Shown here: positions 8,624 to 17,275 of the stretch, one piece after another
How the letters are laid out: each line of letters opens with the position of its first letter
How positions within the stretch are numbered: position 1 is the first letter of the stretch
Source of the DNA: Tissierellia bacterium
GTDB taxonomy: Bacteria; Bacillota; Clostridia; Tissierellales; Tissierellaceae
Reading direction: 5' to 3'
NCBI GenBank assembly: GCA_012735245.1
Contig: JAAYHU010000027.1
Coordinates: forward strand, 1 to 64,000
DNA length: 64,000 bases
Position numbers and translations under genes: made by a program
The notes under the pieces: generated by a model
The model's database searches: none
Seen by the model: the letters and a program-made list of their open reading frames with translations, nothing else
What the model was told of the DNA's origin: nothing

Positions 8624-9532
8624 TCATTCCTCTAATTTTTTAAAGGTATAACCTTCACTGATTAGATATTCTATGATTTCTGGCAATGCTTCTGCTGTCG
8701 TAGTTTTAGTATCTGTATCGTGCATTAATACTATTAACTCCTTCTGCCCTTTTACAGTTGACTTCAATCTCTTTACCAATCTGTCTTTACTTAAATTTAG
8801 CCCTTCTGCATCTCCATTTAAAGCGTTCCAATCATAAACCTTATATCCTAAGTCCTCTGCTGCTTCTACAAATTTCTTTCTATATGAACCATGGGATCCA
8901 CCAGGTAATCTTAAAAGCTTAGTCTCAAAATCCTCTCCTAATACTCTTCTTATAGCATTATCAGCTAATCTTAATTCCTCTAAGAAATTATCTATATTCT
9001 TATAAATATGGGAATATCCATGACTGTAGGAATGGTTCCCTATGGCATGGCCTTCATCAAAGATTCGCTTTAATATATTTGGATTTACATCTACCATTTT
9101 GCCTAGAACAAAAAAGGTAGCCTTAATATCATATTCTGCAAGTATGTCTAAGACCATTGGAGTAACTGTATTAGACGGACCATCATCAAAGGTAAGATAT
9201 GCAATTTTATAGTTTTCCTGTTCATTCCCAGAGTCTTTTTCTTCAGCAAGCCTTTCCTCTTCTAAAAGCCTTACCTCTTCTAACCTTCTTTCCTCCTCAA
9301 GTCTAATTTCTTCTAATCGCCTTCTTTCTTCTTCCTTTGTTCTTTTCTCCTCAACTTGCCTTATTTTTTCCTCTAAGATTATTTTTATAGGATTGTTCAC
9401 TGTCATATTATCTATGGTTTTTTCCACATTTATAGCTAGGACTGTCTCATTAGAACTAGATAAGATTTTTGCAGAAACGCCTCCAATTAAGAAAAATATA
9501 ATTGCAAGGAGTACTATTAATTTTTTATTCAT
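8624..9532 (-). CDS. Exported polysaccharide deacetylase (NodB domain) with a charged coiled coil
   Basis: About 302 residues. The start is ATG 9532, because GGAGG lies 8 bases upstream, while the ATG at 9547 lies directly against that ribosome binding site. An N-terminal membrane anchor or signal (about residues 4-24) is followed by an Arg/Glu-rich coiled coil (about 50-100), then the NodB domain with 'YLTFDDGPSN' (catalytic Asp pair), 'IGNHSYSHGYSH' (metal-binding His), 'LRLPGGSHGS' and 'LIVLMHDTDTKTTT'. Such enzymes remove acetyl groups from peptidoglycan or related sugars outside the cell. It leads the two-component operon, 14 bases before the regulator. Confidence 0.9.
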   Translation of the reverse strand: MNKKLIVLLAIIFFLIGGVSAKILSSSNETVLAINVEKTIDNMTVNNPIKIILEEKIRQVEEKRTKEEERRRLEEIRLEEERRLEEVRLLEEERLAEEKDSGNEQENYKIAYLTFDDGPSNTVTPMVLDILAEYDIKATFFVLGKMVDVNPNILKRIFDEGHAIGNHSYSHGYSHIYKNIDNFLEELRLADNAIRRVLGEDFETKLLRLPGGSHGSYRKKFVEAAEDLGYKVYDWNALNGDAEGLNLSKDRLVKRLKSTVKGQKELIVLMHDTDTKTTTAEALPEIIEYLISEGYTFKKLEE

Positions 9533-9581
9533 TGCTTTTTCCTCCATTAACTGCCTCCTTTTCTAAGTCTAATTTTAGCAT

Positions 9582-9610
9582 ATAATACATCATTATTCCA
9601 TTGGTTACAA
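9582..9610 (-). promoter_or_regulatory. Sigma-A promoter of the deacetylase / two-component operon
   Basis: On the minus strand TTGTAA (9610-9605) and TATTAT (9587-9582) are separated by exactly 17 bases and lie about 50 bases before the deacetylase ATG. The -35 hexamer coincides with the first of the three TTACA repeats listed separately. Confidence 0.6.
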
Positions 9611-9642
9611 AGTATTTAATAAATAGTTACAAAGTTCTTACA
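9604..9642 (-). promoter_or_regulatory. Helically phased direct repeats, candidate response-regulator operator
   Basis: On the plus strand TTACA occurs at 9605, 9627 and 9638, that is at 22- and 11-base intervals. Two copies are part of the longer repeat GTTACAAAGT (9604-9613, 9626-9635). Read on the minus strand this gives TGTAAG-N5-TGTAAC followed by a third TGTAAC. This is close to the WalR consensus TGTWAH-N5-TGTWAH and to PhoP-type boxes. The most downstream copy covers the -35 element, the usual place for activation by an OmpR-family regulator. Confidence 0.6.
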
Positions 9643-9659
9643 TTTATTTAAATCAATTA

Positions 9660-9683
9660 AAATAGGCTGAGATCAGCCTATTT
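9660..9683 (-). terminator. Rho-independent terminator after the 107-residue protein gene
   Basis: Perfect 11-bp inverted repeat (AAATAGGCTGA, 9660-9670; 9673-9683) with a T-rich tract on the minus strand, directly after the stop codon at 9684. Confidence 0.8.
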
Positions 9684-10007
9684 CTACAGTGGATAAATGC
9701 TTTGCTTTCTCCTAAATAATTCAGATATTAATAAAATAGTTATTAAATCCCTTATAATCCTACTCCTACCATAGAATATTCTTTGTTCTCCTCTAACCCT
9801 GTCCCTACCTCTATATCTTCTCTCATATGGATCCTCATGTATTTCAGGACACTCATCTACCATTTTCATATAAATATTATCAACCATCTTTTCCATTTGC
9901 TCCTTTGTTATATTTTCCATGGAGCAATTTTCATCTAAATTGTTGTCTATTTCTGCTATTACCTTTGGATAGACTCTGTAATACAGTTCCGGGTAATCAA
10001 AGTTCAT
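9684..10007 (-). CDS. Hypothetical protein, 107 residues
   Basis: Not recognised. The N-terminal half (to about residue 58) is acidic and helical ('MEKMVDNIYMKMVDECPEI'). The middle is very arginine-rich ('YERRYRGRDRVRG') and the C-terminus has a short hydrophobic stretch (about 85-97). The open frame, a clear GGGGAGGTG ribosome binding site upstream and its own terminator support it as a gene. The pattern resembles small clostridial proteins with a charged linker before a hydrophobic tail, with no known function. Confidence 0.65.
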   Translation of the reverse strand: MNFDYPELYYRVYPKVIAEIDNNLDENCSMENITKEQMEKMVDNIYMKMVDECPEIHEDPYERRYRGRDRVRGEQRIFYGRSRIIRDLITILLISELFRRKQSIYPL

Positions 10008-10068
10008 AAAAACACCTCCCCTATATATTCCTCTAATATAATATGTTAGGGAAGGCCCTTTTGATACC

Positions 10069-11796
10069 TTAATCTATCAAATCTTTGAATTGAGACTTAT
10101 ACAATCTTGCATAAATCTTGTCCTCTGCCAGCAATTCTTCGTGGCTACCCCTTTCTACTATTCCTTCTGAAGTTAAAACTAAAATCTCATCTGCATTCTT
10201 TATGGTAGACAATCTATGGGCTATTACTAAGGTAGTTCTACCCTTAGATAATTCGTCTAAGGATTTTTGAATCATTATTTCTGTTTCATTATCTAGGGCG
10301 GAAGTAGCCTCATCTAAAATCAAAATTGGCGGATTCTTTAAGAACAATCTTGCAATGGATATTCTTTGTTTTTGACCTCCAGATAATTTAACTCCCTTTT
10401 CTCCAATATAAGTGTCATACCCATTTGGCAAGGTCATTATAAAATCGTGGATCCTAGCCCTTTTGGCAGCTTCTATTACCTCATCCTCCCTTGCATCTGG
10501 ATTACCATATACTATGTTTTCGTATATTGTTCCTGTAAAAAGGAATACATCCTGTTGGACTAGTCCAATTTTCTTTCTTAAAGATTTTATCTTAATATCC
10601 TTTATATCTATATCGTCTAACAAGATCTGCCCTTCATCAATATCGTAAAACCTTGGAATTAAATGGCATAAGGTAGTCTTGCCTGCGCCTGAAGGGCCAA
10701 CTAAGGCCACTTTCTTTCCTGGCTCAATAGTTAAATTTAAGTTAGAAAGAACTGTATTTTCACCGTTATTATAGGAAAAGGATACATTTTTAAATTCAAT
10801 TTTTCCTCTTACCTCATCTAATTCAATGGCGTCTTCCTTGTCCACAATATCAGGTTCAATATCCATTATCTCAATAAATCTTTCAAAACCAGTCATACCA
10901 TCTTGTAATTGCTGTGAAAACTCTGCTAGCCTTCTAATTGGCTGCATGAAAAAGTTAACATATAGATTAAAGGAAAATAAATCTCCTAAATTTATAATCT
11001 CCCTATATACAAAATATCCTCCCAGGCTAATTACCAAAAGATTCAATACACTGGATAAAATCCCAATGCCTGAGGTAAATTCAGCCATAACCTTATAGGA
11101 TTCTTTCCTAGCATTACTAAAGTGGAGATTTCCTTCATTGAATTTTTCAATTTCATAATCTTCATTGGTAAAAGACTTAGCAACTCTTATGCCCGAAATA
11201 CTATTTTCCAATTGGGCATTTACATTGGCAATTTTTTTCCTTACTTCTCTAAAGGCGTTAGACATCTTTTTCCTTTTGCTTATTACAAACCAGATCATCA
11301 ATGGTATAAAAGTAAATAGGATTAAGGTTAATCGCCATTCAATATTCAATAATACTATAAACGAGCCTATTAACAGAATAGATGATATAAATAGGTCTTC
11401 TGGGCCGTGGTGTGCCAGCTCTGTAATATCCCTTAAATCGTTTACAATTCTAGACATAATATGTCCTGTTTTATTATTGTCATAATAACTAAAGGGAAGG
11501 GTTTGTAAATGAGTAAATATATCCCTTCTCATATCATGCTCTATTTTAACACCTAAAAGATGGCCCCAATATGAAACAATATAATTGCTTATATATCTTA
11601 TGACGAATAATAAGCACATAATAATAGACCACCTTAATAGTAAATCCATCCTGCCAGCAGGAATGATTTCATTGATTATCCTCCTAGTAAATATTGGAAA
11701 GATTAAATCTGAAACTGCTATAAGTAAAGCAAAAAACATATCTATGAAGAATAAAGCCTTGTGAGGCTTATAGTAAGAAATAAATCTCTTAAGCAA
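10069..11796 (-). CDS. ABC-type exporter, fused permease and ATPase
   Basis: About 575 residues, a half-transporter with a six-helix membrane domain (about 10-300) and an ATPase domain. Walker A 'GPSGAGKTT', signature 'LSGGQKQR', Walker B 'ILILDEATSALD' and H-loop 'IAHRLSTI' are all intact. It would work as a homodimer that exports lipids, drugs or peptides; the substrate cannot be told. The start is probably TTG 11796, because GGGAGG (11811-11806) lies 9 bases upstream. A longer frame from GTG 11832 lacks a ribosome binding site. Confidence 0.9.
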   Translation of the reverse strand: MLKRFISYYKPHKALFFIDMFFALLIAVSDLIFPIFTRRIINEIIPAGRMDLLLRWSIIMCLLFVIRYISNYIVSYWGHLLGVKIEHDMRRDIFTHLQTLPFSYYDNNKTGHIMSRIVNDLRDITELAHHGPEDLFISSILLIGSFIVLLNIEWRLTLILFTFIPLMIWFVISKRKKMSNAFREVRKKIANVNAQLENSISGIRVAKSFTNEDYEIEKFNEGNLHFSNARKESYKVMAEFTSGIGILSSVLNLLVISLGGYFVYREIINLGDLFSFNLYVNFFMQPIRRLAEFSQQLQDGMTGFERFIEIMDIEPDIVDKEDAIELDEVRGKIEFKNVSFSYNNGENTVLSNLNLTIEPGKKVALVGPSGAGKTTLCHLIPRFYDIDEGQILLDDIDIKDIKIKSLRKKIGLVQQDVFLFTGTIYENIVYGNPDAREDEVIEAAKRARIHDFIMTLPNGYDTYIGEKGVKLSGGQKQRISIARLFLKNPPILILDEATSALDNETEIMIQKSLDELSKGRTTLVIAHRLSTIKNADEILVLTSEGIVERGSHEELLAEDKIYARLYKSQFKDLID

Positions 11797-11865
11797 TTGG
11801 AAATACCTCCCTACCAAATTATTTCGAGTCACGAATATTATATACTATTTATTTAACCTTTTCAA

Positions 11866-13692
11866 TTACTTAAAATTTATACCTTTAATATCTGTATTAG
11901 TTTCATAGATTAAGTCTAAAATGTAGAAAAAGATCATATATATGAAAGTTATGGAACCTGTGTCATTTAATAAGAATCCCACAATGGCAGTAATTAATAC
12001 GATAATATCCTTATTTCTAAGATGGATCTTATCCCTAATAAGCCCTCTCATTTTCCTAAGGATTAATATTTGAAAAACTATAACTATTGAAAAAGGCGGG
12101 ATAATAGTTAGTTTAAGTAACTCCTTGGCCTTAAAGGAAGCAATAGTCATAAATTCCCATAACCCATTATTCTTAATCCTGTAAAGGAATTCTATAGCAT
12201 GAGATTTGGAAATACTGTTATAGTCTAGTAACATATTAATTGCAAAAATTCCAGCTCCCAGCAAAAGAAATATTAAAGATTTAAAAATACTATTCTTATT
12301 TAAAGAAAAGATTTGGAATAAAATCAGCCCAAATAAAACAACAGATGTTATAAATCCACCTGTATTGACACCAAATCTTGCAGATAGGACTAAGATATTC
12401 AATGAAAAAATAAATAATCCTAGTACTTTTTTAAGTCCCTCTTTCTTTATACCCTTAATGGAGCTAAAGTATGATAAAATAGATGATATTAGTAATACTC
12501 CCATTATTCCATTATTTAATCCGTAATATCTGGCCCCATAGAATAAGTTGTTAAAACCAATATATGAATTATAGATTGTCTTAGGATAAAATAAGGTTCC
12601 CAAGACTATTAAAGCATAAGTCAATAAGCTTAAGGTCTTTACTAGGTTAAGTTTACCTTTGTTTATAGCTTTTATCATTCCATAGGATAAAAAGATACAT
12701 GTTACAATGTATAAAGGTATATTCTTATGAAGATTAAATAATCCCAATATTATTGAAATAGGAATAGACCCAATTAAAGTGCAATAGAGGCCATAGGCCC
12801 AATTATGAATTTCCTTATATTTAAGAAGGCCTATGCCAACAAAAACCTGAATAGAATATATTAGGCCATGAAATATAGTTGTAATTACTAATAGGTTAAT
12901 AGAAGTAGTATAGATTCCTTTTATTATTTCCAATGGACTATCTACTCTAACAATCTCAATGGGTTTTCCCACATCCTTTTTATAATCTATTCCATAAATA
13001 TTTTTTATTTGGACTGAAATATCTTCTAGGGCAATGAAGCCATCCCTTTTTGTAGACTGACTAGTTAATATTCCTGAATCGGTGCCATTAATATAGACAA
13101 TAGGTACTATAAATCTATTTAAAAGACTCCCTTTTTCGTCTGCCACTTTTTCAGGCAGGATGATTATATTCCTATCCCCAAAATAACTTAAATATTTTTT
13201 TAGAATGTCTATTCTTTCATCATGTCCATTAATGTCATAAGAGATTAGCAATATATTAGAATGTTGTAAAAGGTCTTGGGTATTATCAAGGAGCCAATTG
13301 AAATCATACTTGGTCTCACCTGCTTCATAGTCTACTTGGCCTTCACTATTGGCAATCAATAATTTTTCTGTTTCTCCTCCTATGTAGGACACCTTTTCAT
13401 CTTCTAGAACATCTCCTAGATATTCAATTTTAGCGCTTTTATTTTTGAAGTCTCTCAGGGATAATTTCCTGCCAGTATTTATGGACAATAATAGGTTTTC
13501 CTTATTATAGGGAGGCCTAGTCTTATAATTTACAAGTCCGATACTATATTTTTCTAAGGACAAATCTTCGATTATATCAAAGGACAATTCGTCAACTAAG
13601 ATTATGATGGTTTCTTCATTGCCTGCCCATATGAAACTCGGCAAAAATAGTATAAAGAAAAATATTAATAATCCAATGGCTTTTCTTTTCAT
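11866..13692 (-). CDS. Membrane protein with an alkaline-phosphatase-like extracellular part, function unknown
   Basis: 608 residues. A signal peptide (about 1-23, cleavage near 'IWAG') is followed by about 230 exported residues with the feel of an alkaline-phosphatase-superfamily fold ('ETIIILVDELSFDII', then 'ILLISYDINGH' and a Rossmann-like alternation), then about nine to ten membrane helices to the C-terminus. The catalytic Thr/Ser of true phosphatases is not evident, so this may be a non-catalytic fold. It follows a 67-residue membrane protein and the addBA genes. A transport or envelope-sugar role is possible but not shown. Confidence 0.7.
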   Translation of the reverse strand: MKRKAIGLLIFFFILFLPSFIWAGNEETIIILVDELSFDIIEDLSLEKYSIGLVNYKTRPPYNKENLLLSINTGRKLSLRDFKNKSAKIEYLGDVLEDEKVSYIGGETEKLLIANSEGQVDYEAGETKYDFNWLLDNTQDLLQHSNILLISYDINGHDERIDILKKYLSYFGDRNIIILPEKVADEKGSLLNRFIVPIVYINGTDSGILTSQSTKRDGFIALEDISVQIKNIYGIDYKKDVGKPIEIVRVDSPLEIIKGIYTTSINLLVITTIFHGLIYSIQVFVGIGLLKYKEIHNWAYGLYCTLIGSIPISIILGLFNLHKNIPLYIVTCIFLSYGMIKAINKGKLNLVKTLSLLTYALIVLGTLFYPKTIYNSYIGFNNLFYGARYYGLNNGIMGVLLISSILSYFSSIKGIKKEGLKKVLGLFIFSLNILVLSARFGVNTGGFITSVVLFGLILFQIFSLNKNSIFKSLIFLLLGAGIFAINMLLDYNSISKSHAIEFLYRIKNNGLWEFMTIASFKAKELLKLTIIPPFSIVIVFQILILRKMRGLIRDKIHLRNKDIIVLITAIVGFLLNDTGSITFIYMIFFYILDLIYETNTDIKGINFK

Positions 13693-13701
13693 CTTATCAC
13701 C

Positions 13702-13905
13702 TTAATATATAATCCAACTCAATATTCTAAAAATTCCTAATACCAAGGATAGTATTGAGATTAAAATTTTATATCTATAGACCCTGTCCTTTTCAATATT
13801 TTCCTTTTTGCTGAGTACTTTTAAACCATCTTCTATTATAAGATCATAGTTTTCAAAAACGTAAATAAATATGCTTATGAAAATAAAACACAGGCCAATT
13901 AACAT
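13702..13905 (-). CDS. Small membrane protein, 67 residues
   Basis: Two hydrophobic segments (about 1-16 and 46-64) separated by a charged middle ('LKVLSKKENIEKDRVYRYK'). An AGGAATC ribosome binding site lies just before the ATG. It sits 10 bases after addA and 9 bases before the large membrane protein gene, so it is probably part of that operon. Function unknown. Confidence 0.6.
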   Translation of the reverse strand: MLIGLCFIFISIFIYVFENYDLIIEDGLKVLSKKENIEKDRVYRYKILISILSLVLGIFRILSWIIY

Positions 13906-13915
13906 GTGATTCCTC

Positions 13916-16900
13916 CTATTCTAAATCGCAAAAAGATGTATGTTTACAATATTTATTGCATCTGTTACTCCTAGGATAGTCTAAGATATTAGACTTATTA
14001 GATACAAAAATCATAAACTCCTCTAAGTCTTTAAGATTTTTCATTAAACTCTCATCATCTATAGGAATATCTACATATTGGCCATTTTCAAGGAAGACTA
14101 TTCTGGCTCTTTCTATTTCCATCTTCATTATTTCACTAACTACATAGGCATAGAGCTGTAACTGAGGAGTATATTTGTAAACTAAATAATCTAGGTTTTC
14201 TATTTTATTTGTCTTATAATCTAATATTTCAGCCTTATCACCATAAATATTTATCCTATCTATTACGCCTGTTATATAATAATCTTTTACCTTCAAATAG
14301 AAGGGTCTTTCAATAAATGTTCTATCATAATCCTCCCTATATAGTTTTATAAAATTTTCTATATATACCTTTACTTCATCATAGACTTTTTGGTTAAATG
14401 GTATGCCATAAGATCTAGATACTTTTTCTAGAAGTTCTTTTATGTCAAGGCCAGACTTGTAGTGCTCACAGAATTTATGAACTATATTGCCCTTCTCTAT
14501 TCCATCTAAGGCTTTTTCAACTTTTAGATTTTCATATTCTTCATCATCAATAGAAGCTAATTTCTTATAATAGTCTAGGAAAAACCTTCTCCTACACTCC
14601 CTAAAGACTAAGAATTGTGTAATACTATACTTATCAATTAATTTCTTGTTAAATTCGGGTATATCATATAATAAAGGCAATTCGATATCTAATGTATCTC
14701 CTTTTAACAAATCCTCTTTAATTAAATTTATTGGTTTATATTCTTCATCTTCCATATGGATTTCAGATATCATTCTACACTTAGAGTAATCAATCAAGTC
14801 CTTAATTAGCTTCTTGTAGCCTGTGTCCTTTCCTTGAAAGCCTAAAATAAGGTAGTCTTCAGCCCTAGTCATGGCCACATATAGGATTCTTTCCATCTCT
14901 TCTTTTTCCTTTTGGGCTAAGTCATCTTTAATTTTATTATAAAGGATTTTGCTATTATCCATGTCTATGCCTATACCTGAGTCCTTTGAAAATACTATTT
15001 TAGGAAATCCTACATTTGGACTAGTACACAATTCAGGAATTATGACTACAGGGAATTGAAGCCCCTTGGACTTGTGGATTGTGAGTATCTTTACTACATT
15101 TGAGTCTTCTGAATATATTTTTTCTTGGGACTCATCCATATCCTTTATCTCATCTAGATAGTCAATAAAATCCTCTAGGCTTTGTATATTATCTCTTTCA
15201 TATTCCCTTACAATGTCTACGAATTTATGGATATTGGCAACTGCCTGCCTTCCACCTTGTTTTAGTAGCATGGATTCAATGAAAAATGTTTTAGATATCA
15301 ATTCATCAACTAAATATTCCAGCCCATAAAGGTGTTTTATTTCATAAAAATATTCCATTAAGTTTACAGCTTCTCTTAGCTTTTTATTTTCTTCCTTACA
15401 TAGGATTTCCCTATTGACTAAGTCCTTCATAGATTCAAATACTGTAGTTTCCCTATATCTTAAAATCCAATACAAGGTCTTATCGGAAAGGCCTACCATA
15501 GGAGATCTTAAAAAACCAATGGTAGCTATAGTATCATAGGGATTGCTAATAGCTTTTAAGGCATTAATTAAATCTATTATTTCCCTTTGTTCAAAAAAAC
15601 CCTTTCCTCCAAAATTATAGAAGGGTATACCAAACCTTTTTAATGCTTCTTCATAGATATGATTTCTAGTAGAAGCCCTAAAAAGAATAGCAAAATCACC
15701 ATAGTCATATTGGCCTGATAATACTAGTTCCTTTATTCTCTTGGCAATAAGCTGGCTTTCATAAATCTTATGGTATTCGCTGGCATTTACCCCCTTAGGA
15801 ACAGTTAAATCTTCTTTTTCCAATATTTCTATATCTATTGGATTAGTTGTAGTTCTGAAATGGGATAAGCTAATATAACGATTGCCCATGATTTTTTGAA
15901 ATATATCATTTATAAACTCTAGTACTGTGTTTACTGTCCTATAGTTTATATCTAAAGTAATGGGCTTAGCCTTAGACACTTCTTCTATATCCTCTATTAC
16001 TTCGTAGAATACATCTAAATCTGCACCTCTAAAGCCATAGATAGATTGTTTTGGATCTCCCACTACAAATAAATTAGCTTTATCTAATTTATTATCTACG
16101 GTAGCTAATTTATAAAAAATCTCTTTCTGCAATTCGTTAATATCTTGAAATTCATCTACCATTATATATTTAAATTTGTCTTGGTACCTCTTTCTAAGGG
16201 CTTCATCATCTAATAGTTTTGAAACCTTTATTTGTAGATCGTCATAGTCTAAGGCCCTTAGTTCTTTCTTCTTGGAGTCGTAATTACTATCTATTTCAAT
16301 CAATAGGTTTAAGACTGTATTATAGATCTCAATATTATTTTTTTCAAAGCTTAACAAAACCCTTTCAATGCTTTCCTTTAATAATTCTATTTTCTCTTGT
16401 TCTTTGCTACTCCTTCCTATATTATCATGGAGGAAGGTCATTATTTCTGGTAATTCATCTTCTTCATATTCCTCATTTTTAAACCTAAGCCAAGTTTCAT
16501 TATCCTTTAGTTTATAGATTTTACTATTTTTAGGAAGCTTCTCCATTAAATATTGAAAAATATCCTTAATCTTGTTTAAATCATCCTGAGATAATTCAAA
16601 GGCCTTTAATTGGTTTAAAGTTCTTTCCTTCAATTGTATAAAACTAAGACCTACAGTTCGAATTTTATTGTAAATATATAATAAGTCCTTAACCAAGGAA
16701 TCTATATTATCCCTTCCAAAGGCTAGAAGCAACTTATAAACTTTTTCATCTTCGTTTATGCCTTTAATCAAGACTTCTTTTATAGATTCCTTTAAGACTT
16801 TCATAGACTGATAATCCTCCAGCATTTCAAAATGTGGATCTATATTAGCTTCCACTGGACATTCCCTGAGGATTTTAGCGCAAAAGCTATGTATGGTAGA

Positions 16901-17263
16901 AATATTAGCCTTCTCCAAATCCCTATAATATTTTCTCCATTTGTAACCCTTACTGAAATTATTGCGGATTTCCTTCCTGATTCTGTCAACCATCTCCTGA
17001 GTAGCTTTTTTTGTAAAGGTTATGGCCACAATCGATTCAATTTCCCTTCCCTTTTCCAGCTTTCCGTGTTCCAATATATAAATATATCTTTCTGTTAAGA
17101 CCTTAGTTTTTCCAGTACCTGCACCAGCATTTACAGCTAAATTCTTATCTATAGTTCTAACAGCATCTTTTTGGGCTTCATTTAAAGTCATCATTTTACC
17201 TCCACTCTGGACTTTATTAAAGGCCATACTCCCCTCTCCATTCTGTGCATTATTTATAGCCAT
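13916..17263 (-). CDS. addA: ATP-dependent helicase/nuclease AddA
   Basis: Up to 1115 residues. A UvrD-type SF1 helicase with Walker A 'NAGAGTGKTK' near residue 45, Walker B 'VDEFQDINELQ', 'GDPKQSIYGFRGAD' and motif VI 'VAMTRAED' is followed by a RecB-family nuclease domain ('GVIDRINIYG', 'EILDYKTNK'). With AddB it processes double-strand breaks. Four cysteines (C890, C1102, C1106, C1112) have the layout of the AddB iron-sulfur staple, which is unusual for AddA. Three in-frame ATGs (17263, 17227, 17191) each have a Shine-Dalgarno sequence because the start region is triplicated. The homologous part begins at about 17191. The first ATG overlaps the addB stop (TAATG). Confidence 0.93.
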   Translation of the reverse strand: MAINNAQNGEGSMAFNKVQSGGKMMTLNEAQKDAVRTIDKNLAVNAGAGTGKTKVLTERYIYILEHGKLEKGREIESIVAITFTKKATQEMVDRIRKEIRNNFSKGYKWRKYYRDLEKANISTIHSFCAKILRECPVEANIDPHFEMLEDYQSMKVLKESIKEVLIKGINEDEKVYKLLLAFGRDNIDSLVKDLLYIYNKIRTVGLSFIQLKERTLNQLKAFELSQDDLNKIKDIFQYLMEKLPKNSKIYKLKDNETWLRFKNEEYEEDELPEIMTFLHDNIGRSSKEQEKIELLKESIERVLLSFEKNNIEIYNTVLNLLIEIDSNYDSKKKELRALDYDDLQIKVSKLLDDEALRKRYQDKFKYIMVDEFQDINELQKEIFYKLATVDNKLDKANLFVVGDPKQSIYGFRGADLDVFYEVIEDIEEVSKAKPITLDINYRTVNTVLEFINDIFQKIMGNRYISLSHFRTTTNPIDIEILEKEDLTVPKGVNASEYHKIYESQLIAKRIKELVLSGQYDYGDFAILFRASTRNHIYEEALKRFGIPFYNFGGKGFFEQREIIDLINALKAISNPYDTIATIGFLRSPMVGLSDKTLYWILRYRETTVFESMKDLVNREILCKEENKKLREAVNLMEYFYEIKHLYGLEYLVDELISKTFFIESMLLKQGGRQAVANIHKFVDIVREYERDNIQSLEDFIDYLDEIKDMDESQEKIYSEDSNVVKILTIHKSKGLQFPVVIIPELCTSPNVGFPKIVFSKDSGIGIDMDNSKILYNKIKDDLAQKEKEEMERILYVAMTRAEDYLILGFQGKDTGYKKLIKDLIDYSKCRMISEIHMEDEEYKPINLIKEDLLKGDTLDIELPLLYDIPEFNKKLIDKYSITQFLVFRECRRRFFLDYYKKLASIDDEEYENLKVEKALDGIEKGNIVHKFCEHYKSGLDIKELLEKVSRSYGIPFNQKVYDEVKVYIENFIKLYREDYDRTFIERPFYLKVKDYYITGVIDRINIYGDKAEILDYKTNKIENLDYLVYKYTPQLQLYAYVVSEIMKMEIERARIVFLENGQYVDIPIDDESLMKNLKDLEEFMIFVSNKSNILDYPRSNRCNKYCKHTSFCDLE

Positions 17264-17275
17264 TATTGCACCTCC
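17168..17275 (-). repeat. Three tandem 36-nt copies of the addA translation-initiation region
   Basis: On the minus strand units 17275-17240, 17239-17204 and 17203-17168 each consist of a purine Shine-Dalgarno hexamer (GGAGGT, GGAGAG, GGAGGT), six bases, ATG and eight codons. The peptides align as MAINNAQN, MAFNKVQS and MTLNEAQK. Unit length is exactly 36 in all three, so this is a tandem duplication that has since diverged. Confidence 0.85.
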
